From positions 1,860,001 to 1,924,000 of the forward strand of contig NZ_WOWL01000001.1 in NCBI RefSeq assembly GCF_009741265.1: 64,000 nt of DNA. The letters are read 5' to 3'. Below the pieces are notes generated by a model. The model was not told the DNA's origin and did not search any database. It saw only the letters and a list, made by a program, of their open reading frames with translations. This DNA comes from Pseudarthrobacter sp. GA104. GTDB lineage: Bacteria > Actinomycetota > Actinomycetes > Actinomycetales > Micrococcaceae. Below are positions 8,046 to 16,614 of this stretch, one piece after another (position 1 is the first letter of the stretch; each line of letters starts with the position of its first letter). A program made the translations under genes and the position numbers.

Positions 8046-9661
8046 CAGTTCACCTCTTCCAGGGTGCGCGTGAAACGGAACTGAATTGCGGCGATGATGC
8101 CGGTGATGACGAACAGCAGCACTGACACGGTTGCCGCAAAGCCAAGCTGTGCGCCCTGCCCTCCGAAGGCCAGGCGGTAGGTGTAGCTGATCAGGATGTC
8201 AGTTGCTCCCGCCGTCGGGTTGGCGGGATCGAAGGGCCCGCCTTCGGTCAACAGGTAGATGGCGTTGAAGTTGTTGAAATTGAAGGCGAAGGTCGATACC
8301 AGCAAGGGGGCGACAGTGACCAGGAGCAGTGGGAACGTGATTTTCCGGAAGCCCAGGAATCCGCTGGCGCCGTCAATACGTGATGCTTCCTTCAGGTCTG
8401 CGGGGATCGCCTGGAGGGCTCCGGTGCACACCAGGAACATGTAGGGGAATCCCATCCAGAAATTGGTCAGGAGGATGGCTGCCTTGGCCAGGAAGGGGTC
8501 GCCGAGCCAGTTCAGGTCCAGGCCCAAGGCGTTGTTGATCAGGCCGAAGTCTTTGTTCCAGAAGCTGGACCAGACCAGCAGGGCGATAAACCCCGGGATG
8601 GCGTAGGGCAGGATGAGGATGGCCCGGTAGAAGCGCTGGCCTTTGATCCGCGGATCGTTGAGCGCGGCAGCGAGGCCGAGCCCAAGCAGGAAAGTTCCCG
8701 CGACCGAGACCGTTGCGAAGATGAAGGTCCATGCGAAGATCTGCAGGAAATCGGAGCTGATTCTTGTGTCTGTGAAGATGCGCTGATAGTTGGCGAACCC
8801 CACATCTGCCAGCCAGGACTGGTCGGACAGCCGCTTTCCTTCTCCGTCGACGAAGTACTCCTTGTCGCCCTGCAGGACGGGTGCGTAGTCCACGCCGGTC
8901 ACCGTGTTTGAGATGACATCGCGGGCTTCGTCGTATGTGAGCGGCGAGGCGCCCTCGAAGGCCTGGCGGATGCCCAGCTGCCGGATGGCGCCACGGTCCG
9001 TGGGCACCGCAAGATTTTTCAGCGCGTCGCTGGCGCTGTTGACCTCTTGGGGCGTCAGGAGCTGGTAGCCCTCGGCCGCAGTGACGAACCCGCCGCTGAC
9101 GGTGACGTCGGCCGGTTCAAGCTCCCGCAGCCCGTCTCCGGGGGTGCCAAGGAACACTGATCCGCTTTTGGGCTCCACAAGCAGAAAAGCGTACGGTCCG
9201 GTCGCGGGATTTCCTTCAGTCGCCACGGAGAGGTTGTAGCGCGGCGAATCAGGGCTTTGAACGACTGAAGCGCCGATGATTTGCGAGATGGTTTCTTCCT
9301 TTGACGTCCTGGTTCCGTCACCAAAGTTGGTTGTGGACATCTGGAACGTCATCACGATGGGGTACACCAGGAAGACCACCAGGAGGAGCGCGCCGGGCAC
9401 AAGGTACTTGGCAGGCACACCGCGGCCGGTGATATATGTCAGCAGCAGGATGCCGGCGATGCCCCAGACCGCCGCGAGGAAGCCCCACTTTCCTGTAGCG
9501 ATAAGGGCCGGGGTAAGTGCTGCGGCTGAGCCGGCAACGGTACCCAGTGCAAGGATTTTGGCAAAGAGGGACACCGGTTTGGTCGTGATGTCACGACGGG
9601 TGCCGGGATCGTTTGCTGCAGCCGACGAGGGACGCTGCAGGCGCGTGAGTGTTTTGATCAT
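8045..9661 (-). CDS. malF: maltodextrin ABC transporter permease, MalF type
   Basis: Permease of 538 residues, partner of the following MalG-type subunit. It has a long hydrophilic insertion after the third helix (about residues 105-300), which corresponds to the MalF P2 domain that contacts the binding protein. The EAA loop EASRIDGASGFLGF begins near residue 425. An in-frame start as far up as 9916 exists, but those 85 residues are low-complexity and overlap the 3' end of the binding-protein gene. The ATG at 9661 has an AGGAG site and gives the expected N-terminus, so it is preferred. It lies 82 bp downstream of the binding-protein gene. Confidence 0.88.
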   Translation of the reverse strand: MIKTLTRLQRPSSAAANDPGTRRDITTKPVSLFAKILALGTVAGSAAALTPALIATGKWGFLAAVWGIAGILLLTYITGRGVPAKYLVPGALLLVVFLVYPIVMTFQMSTTNFGDGTRTSKEETISQIIGASVVQSPDSPRYNLSVATEGNPATGPYAFLLVEPKSGSVFLGTPGDGLRELEPADVTVSGGFVTAAEGYQLLTPQEVNSASDALKNLAVPTDRGAIRQLGIRQAFEGASPLTYDEARDVISNTVTGVDYAPVLQGDKEYFVDGEGKRLSDQSWLADVGFANYQRIFTDTRISSDFLQIFAWTFIFATVSVAGTFLLGLGLAAALNDPRIKGQRFYRAILILPYAIPGFIALLVWSSFWNKDFGLINNALGLDLNWLGDPFLAKAAILLTNFWMGFPYMFLVCTGALQAIPADLKEASRIDGASGFLGFRKITFPLLLVTVAPLLVSTFAFNFNNFNAIYLLTEGGPFDPANPTAGATDILISYTYRLAFGGQGAQLGFAATVSVLLFVITGIIAAIQFRFTRTLEEVN

Positions 9662-9743
9662 GGGGGGGTTCTCCTGGAGGTCAATCTGGGCAGCAGGGCC
9701 CAGGGGGCCGAAGACTTGTGCAACGGCCACCTGGGCCTGTTTG

Positions 9744-11024
9744 CTACTTGCCGATTGCAGCAGCGATGGTTTCCCGCACGGAGCGCATCGTGCTTTCCGG
9801 GTCAGCGCCGCCCACGAGGGCCGCAAAAGCCTGGCCGAGGGGGGCGAAGACGGCAGCCATTTCAGGAATGGCCGGCATGGGCTGGGCGGACTCCGCTGCG
9901 GAGGCAAACGTCTCAATGGCGGGGTTTTGGCCCGCGATTTTTTCCCGGACCGTGGTCATGGTCGGCGGCAGCTTTGCGCCTTCGAACATCTGCGTCATGC
10001 CCGCTTCGGTGTTCATCGCGTTCTCCACGAACTCGTGGGCGAAGGCTTCGTTCTTTCCTTTCGAAGCGACGTAGAAGCCCTGAACGCCGGCGAAGGGCTG
10101 GGCAGCGGCCTGTCCCTCGAAACCGGGAATGGGTGTCACCTCGAAGGGGATTCCCGCTTTTTCAACCTGGTTCAGGGCCCAAGGACCGGCAACAAGGTAC
10201 GGCGCCTTGCCGTCAGCGAACAAAGAGATCGAATTGTCAACGCTGATGGAGCGCTTCAGGATGCCGCTGCCCGCTTCCCCAAGGGCGTGAATCTTCTTGG
10301 CAGCAGCGACAGAGCCTTCAGCACCCACACCCAGGTCAGACGGATCAGGGTCACCCTGTGGTGTCGAACCGAAGAGGTAACCGCCCATTGACGTGTACAA
10401 CGGCTGCATGTGGTAGGCGTCGCCGCTGTTCCCTTGCGGCAAGCTGAAAGGAACTTCCGCCTTCTTGGCGGCCACAGCCTCCTGTCCCTTGGCGAAGGCA
10501 TCCTCCAAGGTCAGGGGCGCCTCAGGGACGATGTCTGTGTTGCGGAACAGGCCGAGGGTTTCGATTCCATACGGCAGTGCGTACACCGACTGGTTATAGG
10601 TCACAGCCTTCACTGCCGTCTCGGCGTAGCCCTTGAGCTGGTCCGGGGCAATCTGCAGCGGATCAATGGAGCCGTTCTGGACGAGATTGCCGATCATGTC
10701 GTGCGCTCCGGTGAAAACATCGGGGCCATTGCCTGCAGCATTTGCCGTCACAAGGGCGGTCTGGAACTCGCCCGAGATGACCTGGACGGCCACGCTGATG
10801 CCGTTGTCAGCCGCAAAATCCTCGGCGAATGCGCGGATCGAATCGGCCTTCAGGTTGTCCGTCCAGATCACCAGGTCGGCATCCGCCCGCTCGGGGGCGG
10901 CGGTGGACCCCGCCGCGGCCGGTGCTGATGAGGCTGCCTGCTTTGGTTCGGCGCCGTTTCCGCACCCCGTAAGCAGCAGCACCGCGGTTGCGGTGACCGC
11001 GAGAGCACCCTGAATCCTACTCAT
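9744..11024 (-). CDS. malE: maltose/maltodextrin-binding lipoprotein, MalE type
   Basis: Extracellular solute-binding protein (family 1) of 426 residues anchored as a lipoprotein. The signal peptide ends in the lipobox LLTGC with the lipidated Cys at residue 21, followed by an Ala/Ser-rich linker. The mature part begins DLVIWTDNLKADSIRAFAEDF, typical of MalE. Later stretches such as PYGIETLGLFRN and APYLVAGPWAL are ligand-site regions of this family. The ATG at 11024 follows AAGGAGA; an earlier in-frame start at 11090 would disrupt the signal peptide. It is first gene of the operon malE-malF-malG-GH13, with a LacI-type operator about 70-80 bp upstream. Confidence 0.9.
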   Translation of the reverse strand: MSRIQGALAVTATAVLLLTGCGNGAEPKQAASSAPAAAGSTAAPERADADLVIWTDNLKADSIRAFAEDFAADNGISVAVQVISGEFQTALVTANAAGNGPDVFTGAHDMIGNLVQNGSIDPLQIAPDQLKGYAETAVKAVTYNQSVYALPYGIETLGLFRNTDIVPEAPLTLEDAFAKGQEAVAAKKAEVPFSLPQGNSGDAYHMQPLYTSMGGYLFGSTPQGDPDPSDLGVGAEGSVAAAKKIHALGEAGSGILKRSISVDNSISLFADGKAPYLVAGPWALNQVEKAGIPFEVTPIPGFEGQAAAQPFAGVQGFYVASKGKNEAFAHEFVENAMNTEAGMTQMFEGAKLPPTMTTVREKIAGQNPAIETFASAAESAQPMPAIPEMAAVFAPLGQAFAALVGGADPESTMRSVRETIAAAIGK

Positions 11025-11091
11025 GTTTCTCCTTTGAAAGCGTGCCGTTTCTCCGCGGAAGGGAGCCGGCTGGTGATTTGCGTCACCCAAC

Positions 11092-11105
11092 TGTAAGCGC
11101 TTCCA
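11092..11105. promoter_or_regulatory. LacI-family operator (TGTAAGCGCTTCCA)
   Basis: Fourteen bases close to the symmetric TGTAAGCGCTTACA site used by MalR-like LacI-family repressors. The left half is perfect and one base differs in the right half. It lies in the divergent region between malE and the second GH13 gene. On the minus strand a TGGACA box followed 17 bases later by TTACAG would place this operator over the malE -10 region, as expected for repression. The repressor is most likely the LacI protein encoded at 12998-14026. Confidence 0.65.
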
Positions 11106-11152
11106 TTTTTTATTGTCCAGCCCTTCACGAAAATGGCGTCACATGCACCATT

Positions 11153-11159
11153 GCTTACA
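11153..11159. promoter_or_regulatory. second LacI-type half site (GCTTACA)
   Basis: GCTTACA matches one half of the operator at 11092-11105. The other half is degenerate here. It lies about 55 bp nearer the divergent GH13 gene, so a repressor could bridge both sites. Confidence is low because it is a half site. Confidence 0.3.
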
Positions 11160-11246
11160 CGTTAGGTGGCTCAAGACGCGCCCCTGTCACGGGAAGCATC
11201 GGTCTCAACTTCTTGGAAGCCTTTCCATTCTTGGTGCAATTACGGC

Positions 11247-11252
11247 TACGAT
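11247..11252 (+). promoter_or_regulatory. candidate -10 (TACGAT) for a leaderless GH13 transcript
   Basis: TACGAT matches TANNNT and ends 6 bases before the chosen ATG at 11259. No Shine-Dalgarno sequence is present there, which argues for a leaderless mRNA starting at the ATG. No convincing -35 box is seen. Confidence 0.4.
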
Positions 11253-11258
11253 GGCCCG

Positions 11259-13019
11259 ATGACGAACACACTTTCCCCCGTAGAGCCTGACCTCTCCGCC
11301 GCCCGCCTGGTACCCGTCCACACGGCAGACGAAGGCTCTGAGTGGTGGCGGTCCTCGGTGATTTACCAGATCTACCCGCGCTCGTTCCGGGACCTGAACG
11401 GCGATGGACAAGGTGATCTTCCGGGCATCACAGCCGAGCTTCACCAGTTGGCTGAGCTCGACATCGACGCCGTCTGGCTGTCGCCCTTCTATGTCTCGCC
11501 GCAGCGGGACGGCGGCTACGACGTTGCCGATTACTGCGACGTCGACCCCGTGTTCGGCACCCTTGGCGACTTCGACGCCCTGGTTGCCCGGGCGGATTCC
11601 CTGGGCATCCGGGTCATCATCGACCTGGTGCCAAACCATTGCTCCTCGGACCACGCGCTGTTCCAGGCCGCATTGGCGGCAGGTCCGGGAAGCCCCGAAC
11701 GGGACATGTTCGTCTTCCGGGACGGCCGCGGTGACACCGGGGAACTGCCGCCCAACAACTGGCAGTCCCACTTCGGCGGACCGGCCTGGACCCGCATTAC
11801 GGAGCCGTCCGGCGAGCCGGGCCAGTGGTACGTGCACCTCTTCGATTCCTCCCAGCCCGACTTCAACTGGGACAACCCCGCCGTGCATGCCGAATTTGAG
11901 CGCATCCTGCGTTTCTGGCTCAGCCGCGGCGTTGCCGGCTTCCGGGTGGACGTAGCCCACGCCCTGGTCAAGGCGGACGGACTGCCGGACTGGCATGGAC
12001 GGCCAGACGGCGTCAGCACCGAAGACTTCCCGGGCCACCTGGCGCCGATGTTCGGCCAGCCGGAAATCCACGACATCTACCGGCGGTGGCGCGAGGTCCT
12101 TGCCGAGTTCGACGGCGAGCGCATCCTCTGTGCCGAAGCAAGCATCGACCCCCTGTCCCGGCTGACCAACTGGGTCCTGCCGGACCAGATGCACCAGGCC
12201 TTCAACTTCGCGTACCTTGGCACACCTTGGGATCCCGCCAGGCTGCGTGCGGTCATTGAAAGCTCACTGCGGATGTTCGACTCCGTGGGCGCGCCCACCA
12301 CGTGGGTGCTTTCGAACCACGACGTCGTCCGGCACGCCACGCGCTTCGGCATCGTCGAGCCCCCTGCCCGGCCCGGTGACGGCCTGGGCGCGGAAGACGT
12401 CCAGCCGGACGCTGAGCTTGGCCTGCGCCGTGCGGTTGCCGCGTCGATGCTTATGCTCGCGCTGCCCGGCGGCGTCTACCTGTACCAGGGTGAGGAGCTG
12501 GGCCTGCCGGACCACACCACCATGGACCACACGTTCCGCCAGGACCCCTCCTTCCGGCGGACCGCCGGAGAACGCATCGGCCGCGACGGCTGCCGGGTAC
12601 CCCTGCCGTGGCAGGCGGCCGCACCGGCATTCGGCTTCAACAGCACAGGTGAGTCCTGGCTGCCGCAGCCTGAGGGCTGGGCAGCATTGTCCCGGGACGC
12701 GCAGCGGCAGGACGGGTCCTCCGCCCTGTCCCTGTACACCCGTGCACTGGGGCTTCGCCGTGGCCTGAAGCTCGGCGCCGGCTCCCTGGCCTGGGTTGAC
12801 GGTTTCACGTCGCCAGACTGCATCATGTTTGCCAACAACGGCGTGCTGGTGATGATGAATATGGGCGCAGAGCCGGTTGACCTGCCTCGCTTGGACATCC
12901 TGCTTAGCACGGATGGGGACGCTGCTGACCAGCGTAAGCTGGGTCCTGCGCAGTGCATTTGGCTGCGCATGGCGCCAAGCGGAACAGCAGAGGGTCAGTG
13001 GCAGGAATTAGGGACGTAG
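11259..13019 (+). CDS. GH13 alpha-glucosidase (oligo-1,6-glucosidase/maltase type)
   Basis: Cytosolic GH13 enzyme of 586 residues. It starts the barrel with WWRSSVIYQIYPRSF and has the GDGQGDLPGIT calcium-type loop near residues 48-58 usual for alpha-glucosidases and trehalose-type enzymes. Catalytic residues are Asp231 (FRVDVAH), Glu293 (CAEAS) and Asp355 (SNHDVVR). It should release glucose from short maltodextrins or isomaltose-type oligosaccharides delivered by the divergent ABC operon. Residues upstream of this ATG in the open frame look non-coding. The 3' end overlaps the LacI gene by 22 bases, so the two are probably co-transcribed. Confidence 0.88.
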   Translation: MTNTLSPVEPDLSAARLVPVHTADEGSEWWRSSVIYQIYPRSFRDLNGDGQGDLPGITAELHQLAELDIDAVWLSPFYVSPQRDGGYDVADYCDVDPVFGTLGDFDALVARADSLGIRVIIDLVPNHCSSDHALFQAALAAGPGSPERDMFVFRDGRGDTGELPPNNWQSHFGGPAWTRITEPSGEPGQWYVHLFDSSQPDFNWDNPAVHAEFERILRFWLSRGVAGFRVDVAHALVKADGLPDWHGRPDGVSTEDFPGHLAPMFGQPEIHDIYRRWREVLAEFDGERILCAEASIDPLSRLTNWVLPDQMHQAFNFAYLGTPWDPARLRAVIESSLRMFDSVGAPTTWVLSNHDVVRHATRFGIVEPPARPGDGLGAEDVQPDAELGLRRAVAASMLMLALPGGVYLYQGEELGLPDHTTMDHTFRQDPSFRRTAGERIGRDGCRVPLPWQAAAPAFGFNSTGESWLPQPEGWAALSRDAQRQDGSSALSLYTRALGLRRGLKLGAGSLAWVDGFTSPDCIMFANNGVLVMMNMGAEPVDLPRLDILLSTDGDAADQRKLGPAQCIWLRMAPSGTAEGQWQELGT

Positions 13020-14026
13020 CGCGTCTGGCGGGGGTTTCACAGGCGACGGCGTCGCGTGCGTTGAGCGGCAAGGGCAGTGTTTCAAGCCGGGCCAGGCAGG
13101 CCGTGACCGAGGCAGCCAGCGAGCTTGGCTTCGTCATGTCCTACCACGCCTCAAGCCTGGCGAGCGGCCGCAGCCACAACATTGGCGTGGTGCTGCCCTT
13201 CGTCAACCGGTGGTACTTCGCCACGCTGTTGGAGGGCGCCAATTCCGCCCTGATGGATGCCGGTTACGATCTCACCCTTTACGACTTCCAGGGCGACCGG
13301 TACCGGGAATCGGTGCTGGGGGATTTCCTGCTGCGCAAACGGCTCGACGGCGTCCTGGCAGTCTCGCTGCAGCTCAACGCCCACGAGACCGAACAGATCC
13401 TCGCTGCCGGAATCCCGGTGGTGGGCGTGGGCGGCCCGCTTCCGGGGATTCCCACCCTCCGGATCGACGATGTGGAGGTGGGCCGCCGCGCAACAAACCA
13501 CCTGATCAGCCTTGGACACTCCCGGGTGGCCCACCTCGGCGGCGAGCAGGAGTATGGAAGGAATTTCGAGATCTCCAGCGGCCGCCGCGCCGGATACGAG
13601 GAAGCCATGGCCGCGGCAGGACTGCCGGTCCACGAGGCGTGGTCCCTGATCTCCGACTACTCGGCGAACGGCGCGTACAAGGAGACAAAGCACCTGCTGG
13701 CGGACGCCGAGGAACGGCCGACCGCGATCTTCTGCGCCTCCGATGAAATGGCCTTCGGCGCAATGCTGGCGGCCCGCGACCTCGGGCTGCGGATCCCCGA
13801 CGAGCTGTCCGTCATTGGCGTGGACGGCCATGAGATGGGCGAAATCCTCGGCCTGACCACCATCGACCAGTTTCCCCGTGACCAGGGAATGCGGGCGGTG
13901 GAGCGCCTGCTGGCGCTGGTGCAGGATGATGCGGAGACTGCCGGGCCGGCCGATGAGCTGATGGAGACCCGGTTAGTGGTGCGGTCCAGCACTTCCGCTC
14001 CCCGGACGCCGGAGCTCAGCTTCTAG
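12998..14026 (+). CDS. LacI-family repressor of the maltodextrin locus
   Basis: Transcriptional repressor of 342 residues. The N-terminal HTH with hinge is canonical: IRDVARLAGVSQATASRALS at residues 4-23, followed by the rest of the headpiece. The periplasmic-binding-protein-like sensor domain begins at HNIGVVLPFVNRWYF. The GTG at 12998 has AGAGG in front and starts just before the HTH; an ATG 45 bases upstream would add an unneeded tail. It overlaps the GH13 gene by 22 bases and the convergent TetR gene by 4. Its likely target is the operator in the malE/GH13 intergenic region, with a maltodextrin-type inducer (inference). Confidence 0.88.
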   Translation: MAGIRDVARLAGVSQATASRALSGKGSVSSRARQAVTEAASELGFVMSYHASSLASGRSHNIGVVLPFVNRWYFATLLEGANSALMDAGYDLTLYDFQGDRYRESVLGDFLLRKRLDGVLAVSLQLNAHETEQILAAGIPVVGVGGPLPGIPTLRIDDVEVGRRATNHLISLGHSRVAHLGGEQEYGRNFEISSGRRAGYEEAMAAAGLPVHEAWSLISDYSANGAYKETKHLLADAEERPTAIFCASDEMAFGAMLAARDLGLRIPDELSVIGVDGHEMGEILGLTTIDQFPRDQGMRAVERLLALVQDDAETAGPADELMETRLVVRSSTSAPRTPELSF

Positions 14027-14643
14027 CCCCTGTGGTGCTGGATCAGCCAGCCGGCCATCTGCTGCGCGCGCTTGGCGGCCTGCATGTCCCCTTCGGTGGC
14101 CGAGATGATCGAGCCCTTCATGAGGATGTGCCAGGACCGGGCAAACTCCTCCGGCCGCTGCAGCCCCGCTTCTTCGGCCAAGGCCTGCACGTGCCCGCGG
14201 ATCTTTGCCAGGTAGTCGATGCTTGCCTGCCCCAGTGGATGGGCCGGGCCCATCTCGAGCAGGATGTTGATGAAGGAGCAGGCTTCAAAGTCCTCCCGGA
14301 GGAACCAGTCGCCAAACACGTCGAAGATGGCCAGCAGCTGATCGGCGGGCGTGCTTCCCCGGCGGCGGGCCTCCGAGACGATGGCGCCCACTGTCCATTG
14401 CCTGTCCCGCTGCTCCAGGAAGGCCAGGACCAGCGAATCCTTGGAGGGGAAGTGCCGGTAGAAGGTCGCCTTGGCTACCCCGGACCGTTCAATAAGCTCA
14501 TTGACGCCAACATCCCGCACGCCCCGCTGGGAAAAAAGCTCATAGGCCACCGCCATGATCCGGTCCACGGAATTTGCATTGCCCTCAGTTGACGCCACCG
14601 GTGCCGGCACGGGGGTCGGAGGGACTTCTGCCTCTGGACTCAT
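14023..14643 (-). CDS. TetR/AcrR-family transcriptional regulator
   Basis: Repressor of 206 residues with a Pro/Ala-rich 25-residue lead. The HTH at about residues 46-65 reads VNELIERSGVAKATFYRHF. The C-terminal half (FEACSFINILLEMGPAHPLG) resembles the TetR_C group found near oxidoreductase and exporter genes, with the Cys near residue 122 typical of that subgroup. Its stop overlaps the stop of the convergent LacI gene by 4 bases. No adjacent target gene is obvious, so its regulon is unknown. Confidence 0.82.
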   Translation of the reverse strand: MSPEAEVPPTPVPAPVASTEGNANSVDRIMAVAYELFSQRGVRDVGVNELIERSGVAKATFYRHFPSKDSLVLAFLEQRDRQWTVGAIVSEARRRGSTPADQLLAIFDVFGDWFLREDFEACSFINILLEMGPAHPLGQASIDYLAKIRGHVQALAEEAGLQRPEEFARSWHILMKGSIISATEGDMQAAKRAQQMAGWLIQHHRG

Positions 14644-14767
14644 AGGATCTTCAGTCTACTGCGGAGGGAGACAGACCGGTCTTTCCCGTTGTAGTGTTTT
14701 TCCAACATGCTTTTTGACGCCGTGGAGGCCCTGACCGGCCCCCTCGGGTTGGTGCAAGGAGGCCCCA

Positions 14768-15031
14768 ATGTCAGCAGAGCGGATGTTCCCAGCCGTGCCC
14801 TCGGATCCGGACTCCTGGATGGCCGTTGACACGCCGGATGAGATCCGGCAGTTTGCCATCGAGTCCCTCCGGTGGCAGGCCCAGGAAGTCATCGACGAAG
14901 TGCTCTGCGGCAAGTCACCCGGCGAAGAGCTGGCACGGGCCCGGCTCCGCCGCTGCGTCGCACGGCATCCAGGCGAGCCGGAGCAGGCACTGCTGGAGCA
15001 GCTCATGTACCGCGGGCACCTGCCACTCTGA
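14768..15031 (+). CDS. small conserved helical protein, paralog of 16615-16878
   Basis: An 87-residue soluble protein of unrecognised function. It is predicted mostly helical, with a core running from about residue 30 to 80 (QEVIDEVLCGKSPGEELAR, then ARLRRCVARHPGEPEQALL). The same pattern, SP-x-x-LA-x-x-LRRC-x-A-x-P-x-x-PE-x-ALL-x-x-LM, occurs in the equally long protein at 16615-16878, so the two are paralogs. GGAGG precedes the ATG by 7 bases. It is convergent with the GAF-ANTAR pair. Conservation of a single Cys in an LRRC motif is notable. Function unknown. Confidence 0.7.
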   Translation: MSAERMFPAVPSDPDSWMAVDTPDEIRQFAIESLRWQAQEVIDEVLCGKSPGEELARARLRRCVARHPGEPEQALLEQLMYRGHLPL

Positions 15032-15081
15032 CTGCCAGGCACCGTTCCGGGCGCAGGCACGATTCGGATTAGCAGGCCCGG

Positions 15082-15792
15082 CTAAAGCGTGAGGCTGCGG
15101 TCCACGATCCGGCTGGCGGTCTCGTGGAGTCCTTCATTATGTGCACGGGCGTGGTTCCGGAGCAGCGAGAAGGCCTCGTTCATGTCCACACCGGCCGTGT
15201 GGGCGATGACTCCCTTGGCCTGCTCAATCAAGATTCGGCTGTTGAGCGCACGCTGCAGCTGCTCGTTCACCAGGACGGCTTCCCTGATGGTGCGTTCGTG
15301 CATGAGGCTGATGGTGGCGACGTCGGCCAGCGCCTGGCCAATGGCGGAATCCTCCGCAGTCAGGGAACCGGGCGCAGAACCGAAGAGGCCCATGGCACCG
15401 ATAGTCCGGCCGTGTATCCGCATGGGAACGGCGTGTACGGAACGAAACCCCTGGGACAGCGCCGCCGCCTTGAATTGGGGCCACCGGTCAAGGACCTGAA
15501 TGTCCTCAACGGTCACCGGGTTACCGGTTGCGTAGCACTCTACGCACGGTCCTTCCCCGGCCCGCAACTGGAGCACTTCCACCAACTGGCTCTCCTCGCT
15601 GGTTGAAGCCAAAACCTGGAGTTCCCCGCTGGGGTCGGCCAGGACCAGGCCCGCCGCCGCGATGTCGAGGAGCCCCACGGATTCCTCGACCAGGGTGTGG
15701 AGCAGGTCAAGGACGTCATAGTCCGCAACCAGTGTGTCCGCGATCTTCACGAACGCCCCACTGACGCGCTCAGCGCGGGTTGTCGTTGCCAT
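15082..15792 (-). CDS. GAF and ANTAR domain protein
   Basis: Signal-dependent RNA-binding antiterminator of 236 residues. A GAF sensor domain covers about residues 10-165 (LLDIAAAGLVLADPSGELQV, then GEGPCVECYATGNPV, a common actinobacterial GAF signature with two Cys). A C-terminal ANTAR domain covers about 175-235 (LNSRILIEQAKGVIAHTAGV, then EAFSLLRNHARAHNEGL). ANTAR domains bind paired RNA hairpins to prevent termination; the ligand and target RNAs are unknown here. The start is 9 bases after the stop of the next GAF-ANTAR gene, so the two form an operon. Confidence 0.88.
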   Translation of the reverse strand: MATTTRAERVSGAFVKIADTLVADYDVLDLLHTLVEESVGLLDIAAAGLVLADPSGELQVLASTSEESQLVEVLQLRAGEGPCVECYATGNPVTVEDIQVLDRWPQFKAAALSQGFRSVHAVPMRIHGRTIGAMGLFGSAPGSLTAEDSAIGQALADVATISLMHERTIREAVLVNEQLQRALNSRILIEQAKGVIAHTAGVDMNEAFSLLRNHARAHNEGLHETASRIVDRSLTL

Positions 15793-15801
15793 GTCGCTAT
15801 T

Positions 15802-16497
15802 TTACTGCAGGGGCCGGGCACCAGGACCGCCGCCATGGCCGGGCTCGAACTTCAGGCGGCCTTCGAGCACTGCCTGGGCCGTCTCCCTCAGCGTGAGGTC
15901 ATGGGCGAACGCGTAGGCGCGCAGCAACAGCAATGAGTCCGCCGCGGTCGCGCCGGACTGGGCAAGGACCATGCCCGTTGCCTGGTGGATTTCACGGCGC
16001 GACATCAGGGGTGGATCGAGGGCAGGGTCCGTGTCCGGCGAGCCGATCGTCAGGATCTTCCGCAAAAGGTACCAGGACGTCTGGCCGGCAAGTGTGGCCG
16101 CCGTTGCCTGGTGGGACCTGTTCAGCGTTCCCGCGGCGGAGTGATAAAGCTCAACAACGCCCAGGTCCGCAGCGCCGATAGTCAGCGGGAAGACAAACAG
16201 GGCAGCCGCGTCCGTCCCGTTAATCGCCCTGTGGAACATCGGCCATTCCGGGTGCGGAACACCTTGTGCGTCAGGAACCAGCACAGGCAGCCGGGTCCGG
16301 ACCGCGCGCCAGCGGGGCCCCTCGCCCAGGCTGAACTGCAGTTCATCAAGCCTTGCAGCCAAAGCGTCACTGGCACAGATCAGGGATTCAGCTGTCGCGC
16401 CGCCGAAAAGGGATACGGCGGCGCCGGTAACGGGCAGTTTCTCCAGATAGGGGCCACACAGGTCCTCTTCACCCGCCAGCCCGGGTGCAATGTCCAT
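15802..16497 (-). CDS. GAF and ANTAR domain protein
   Basis: A 231-residue relative of the downstream GAF-ANTAR protein. The GAF region is about residues 10-150, with FSLGEGPRWRAVRTRLPVLV where the neighbour has GEGPCVEC, so the Cys pair is missing. The ANTAR domain is about 165-215 (SRREIHQATGMVLAQSGATA, then ADSLLLLRAYAFAHDLTL). It sits between a small helical protein gene (117 bp upstream) and the second GAF-ANTAR gene (9 bp downstream), all on the minus strand. The loss of the Cys pair suggests the two sensors do not read the same signal (inference). Confidence 0.85.
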   Translation of the reverse strand: MDIAPGLAGEEDLCGPYLEKLPVTGAAVSLFGGATAESLICASDALAARLDELQFSLGEGPRWRAVRTRLPVLVPDAQGVPHPEWPMFHRAINGTDAAALFVFPLTIGAADLGVVELYHSAAGTLNRSHQATAATLAGQTSWYLLRKILTIGSPDTDPALDPPLMSRREIHQATGMVLAQSGATAADSLLLLRAYAFAHDLTLRETAQAVLEGRLKFEPGHGGGPGARPLQ

Positions 16498-16614
16498 GGT
16501 GAGCCCCTGTTTCCTGATTCATTCCGCTGTCGCCGGGTTGGCTGCTGGCTGAACCGGAACGGTGGTGTGGTCACCTAAGGATACCCACCGTCGCCGGTCA
16601 GTTCAGCCGCAAGA

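Noticed and set aside
9662..9916. 85-residue N-terminal extension of the MalF-type permease
   Set aside because: It overlaps the malE 3' end, has no hydrophobic pattern, and the ATG at 9661 has a good ribosome binding site.
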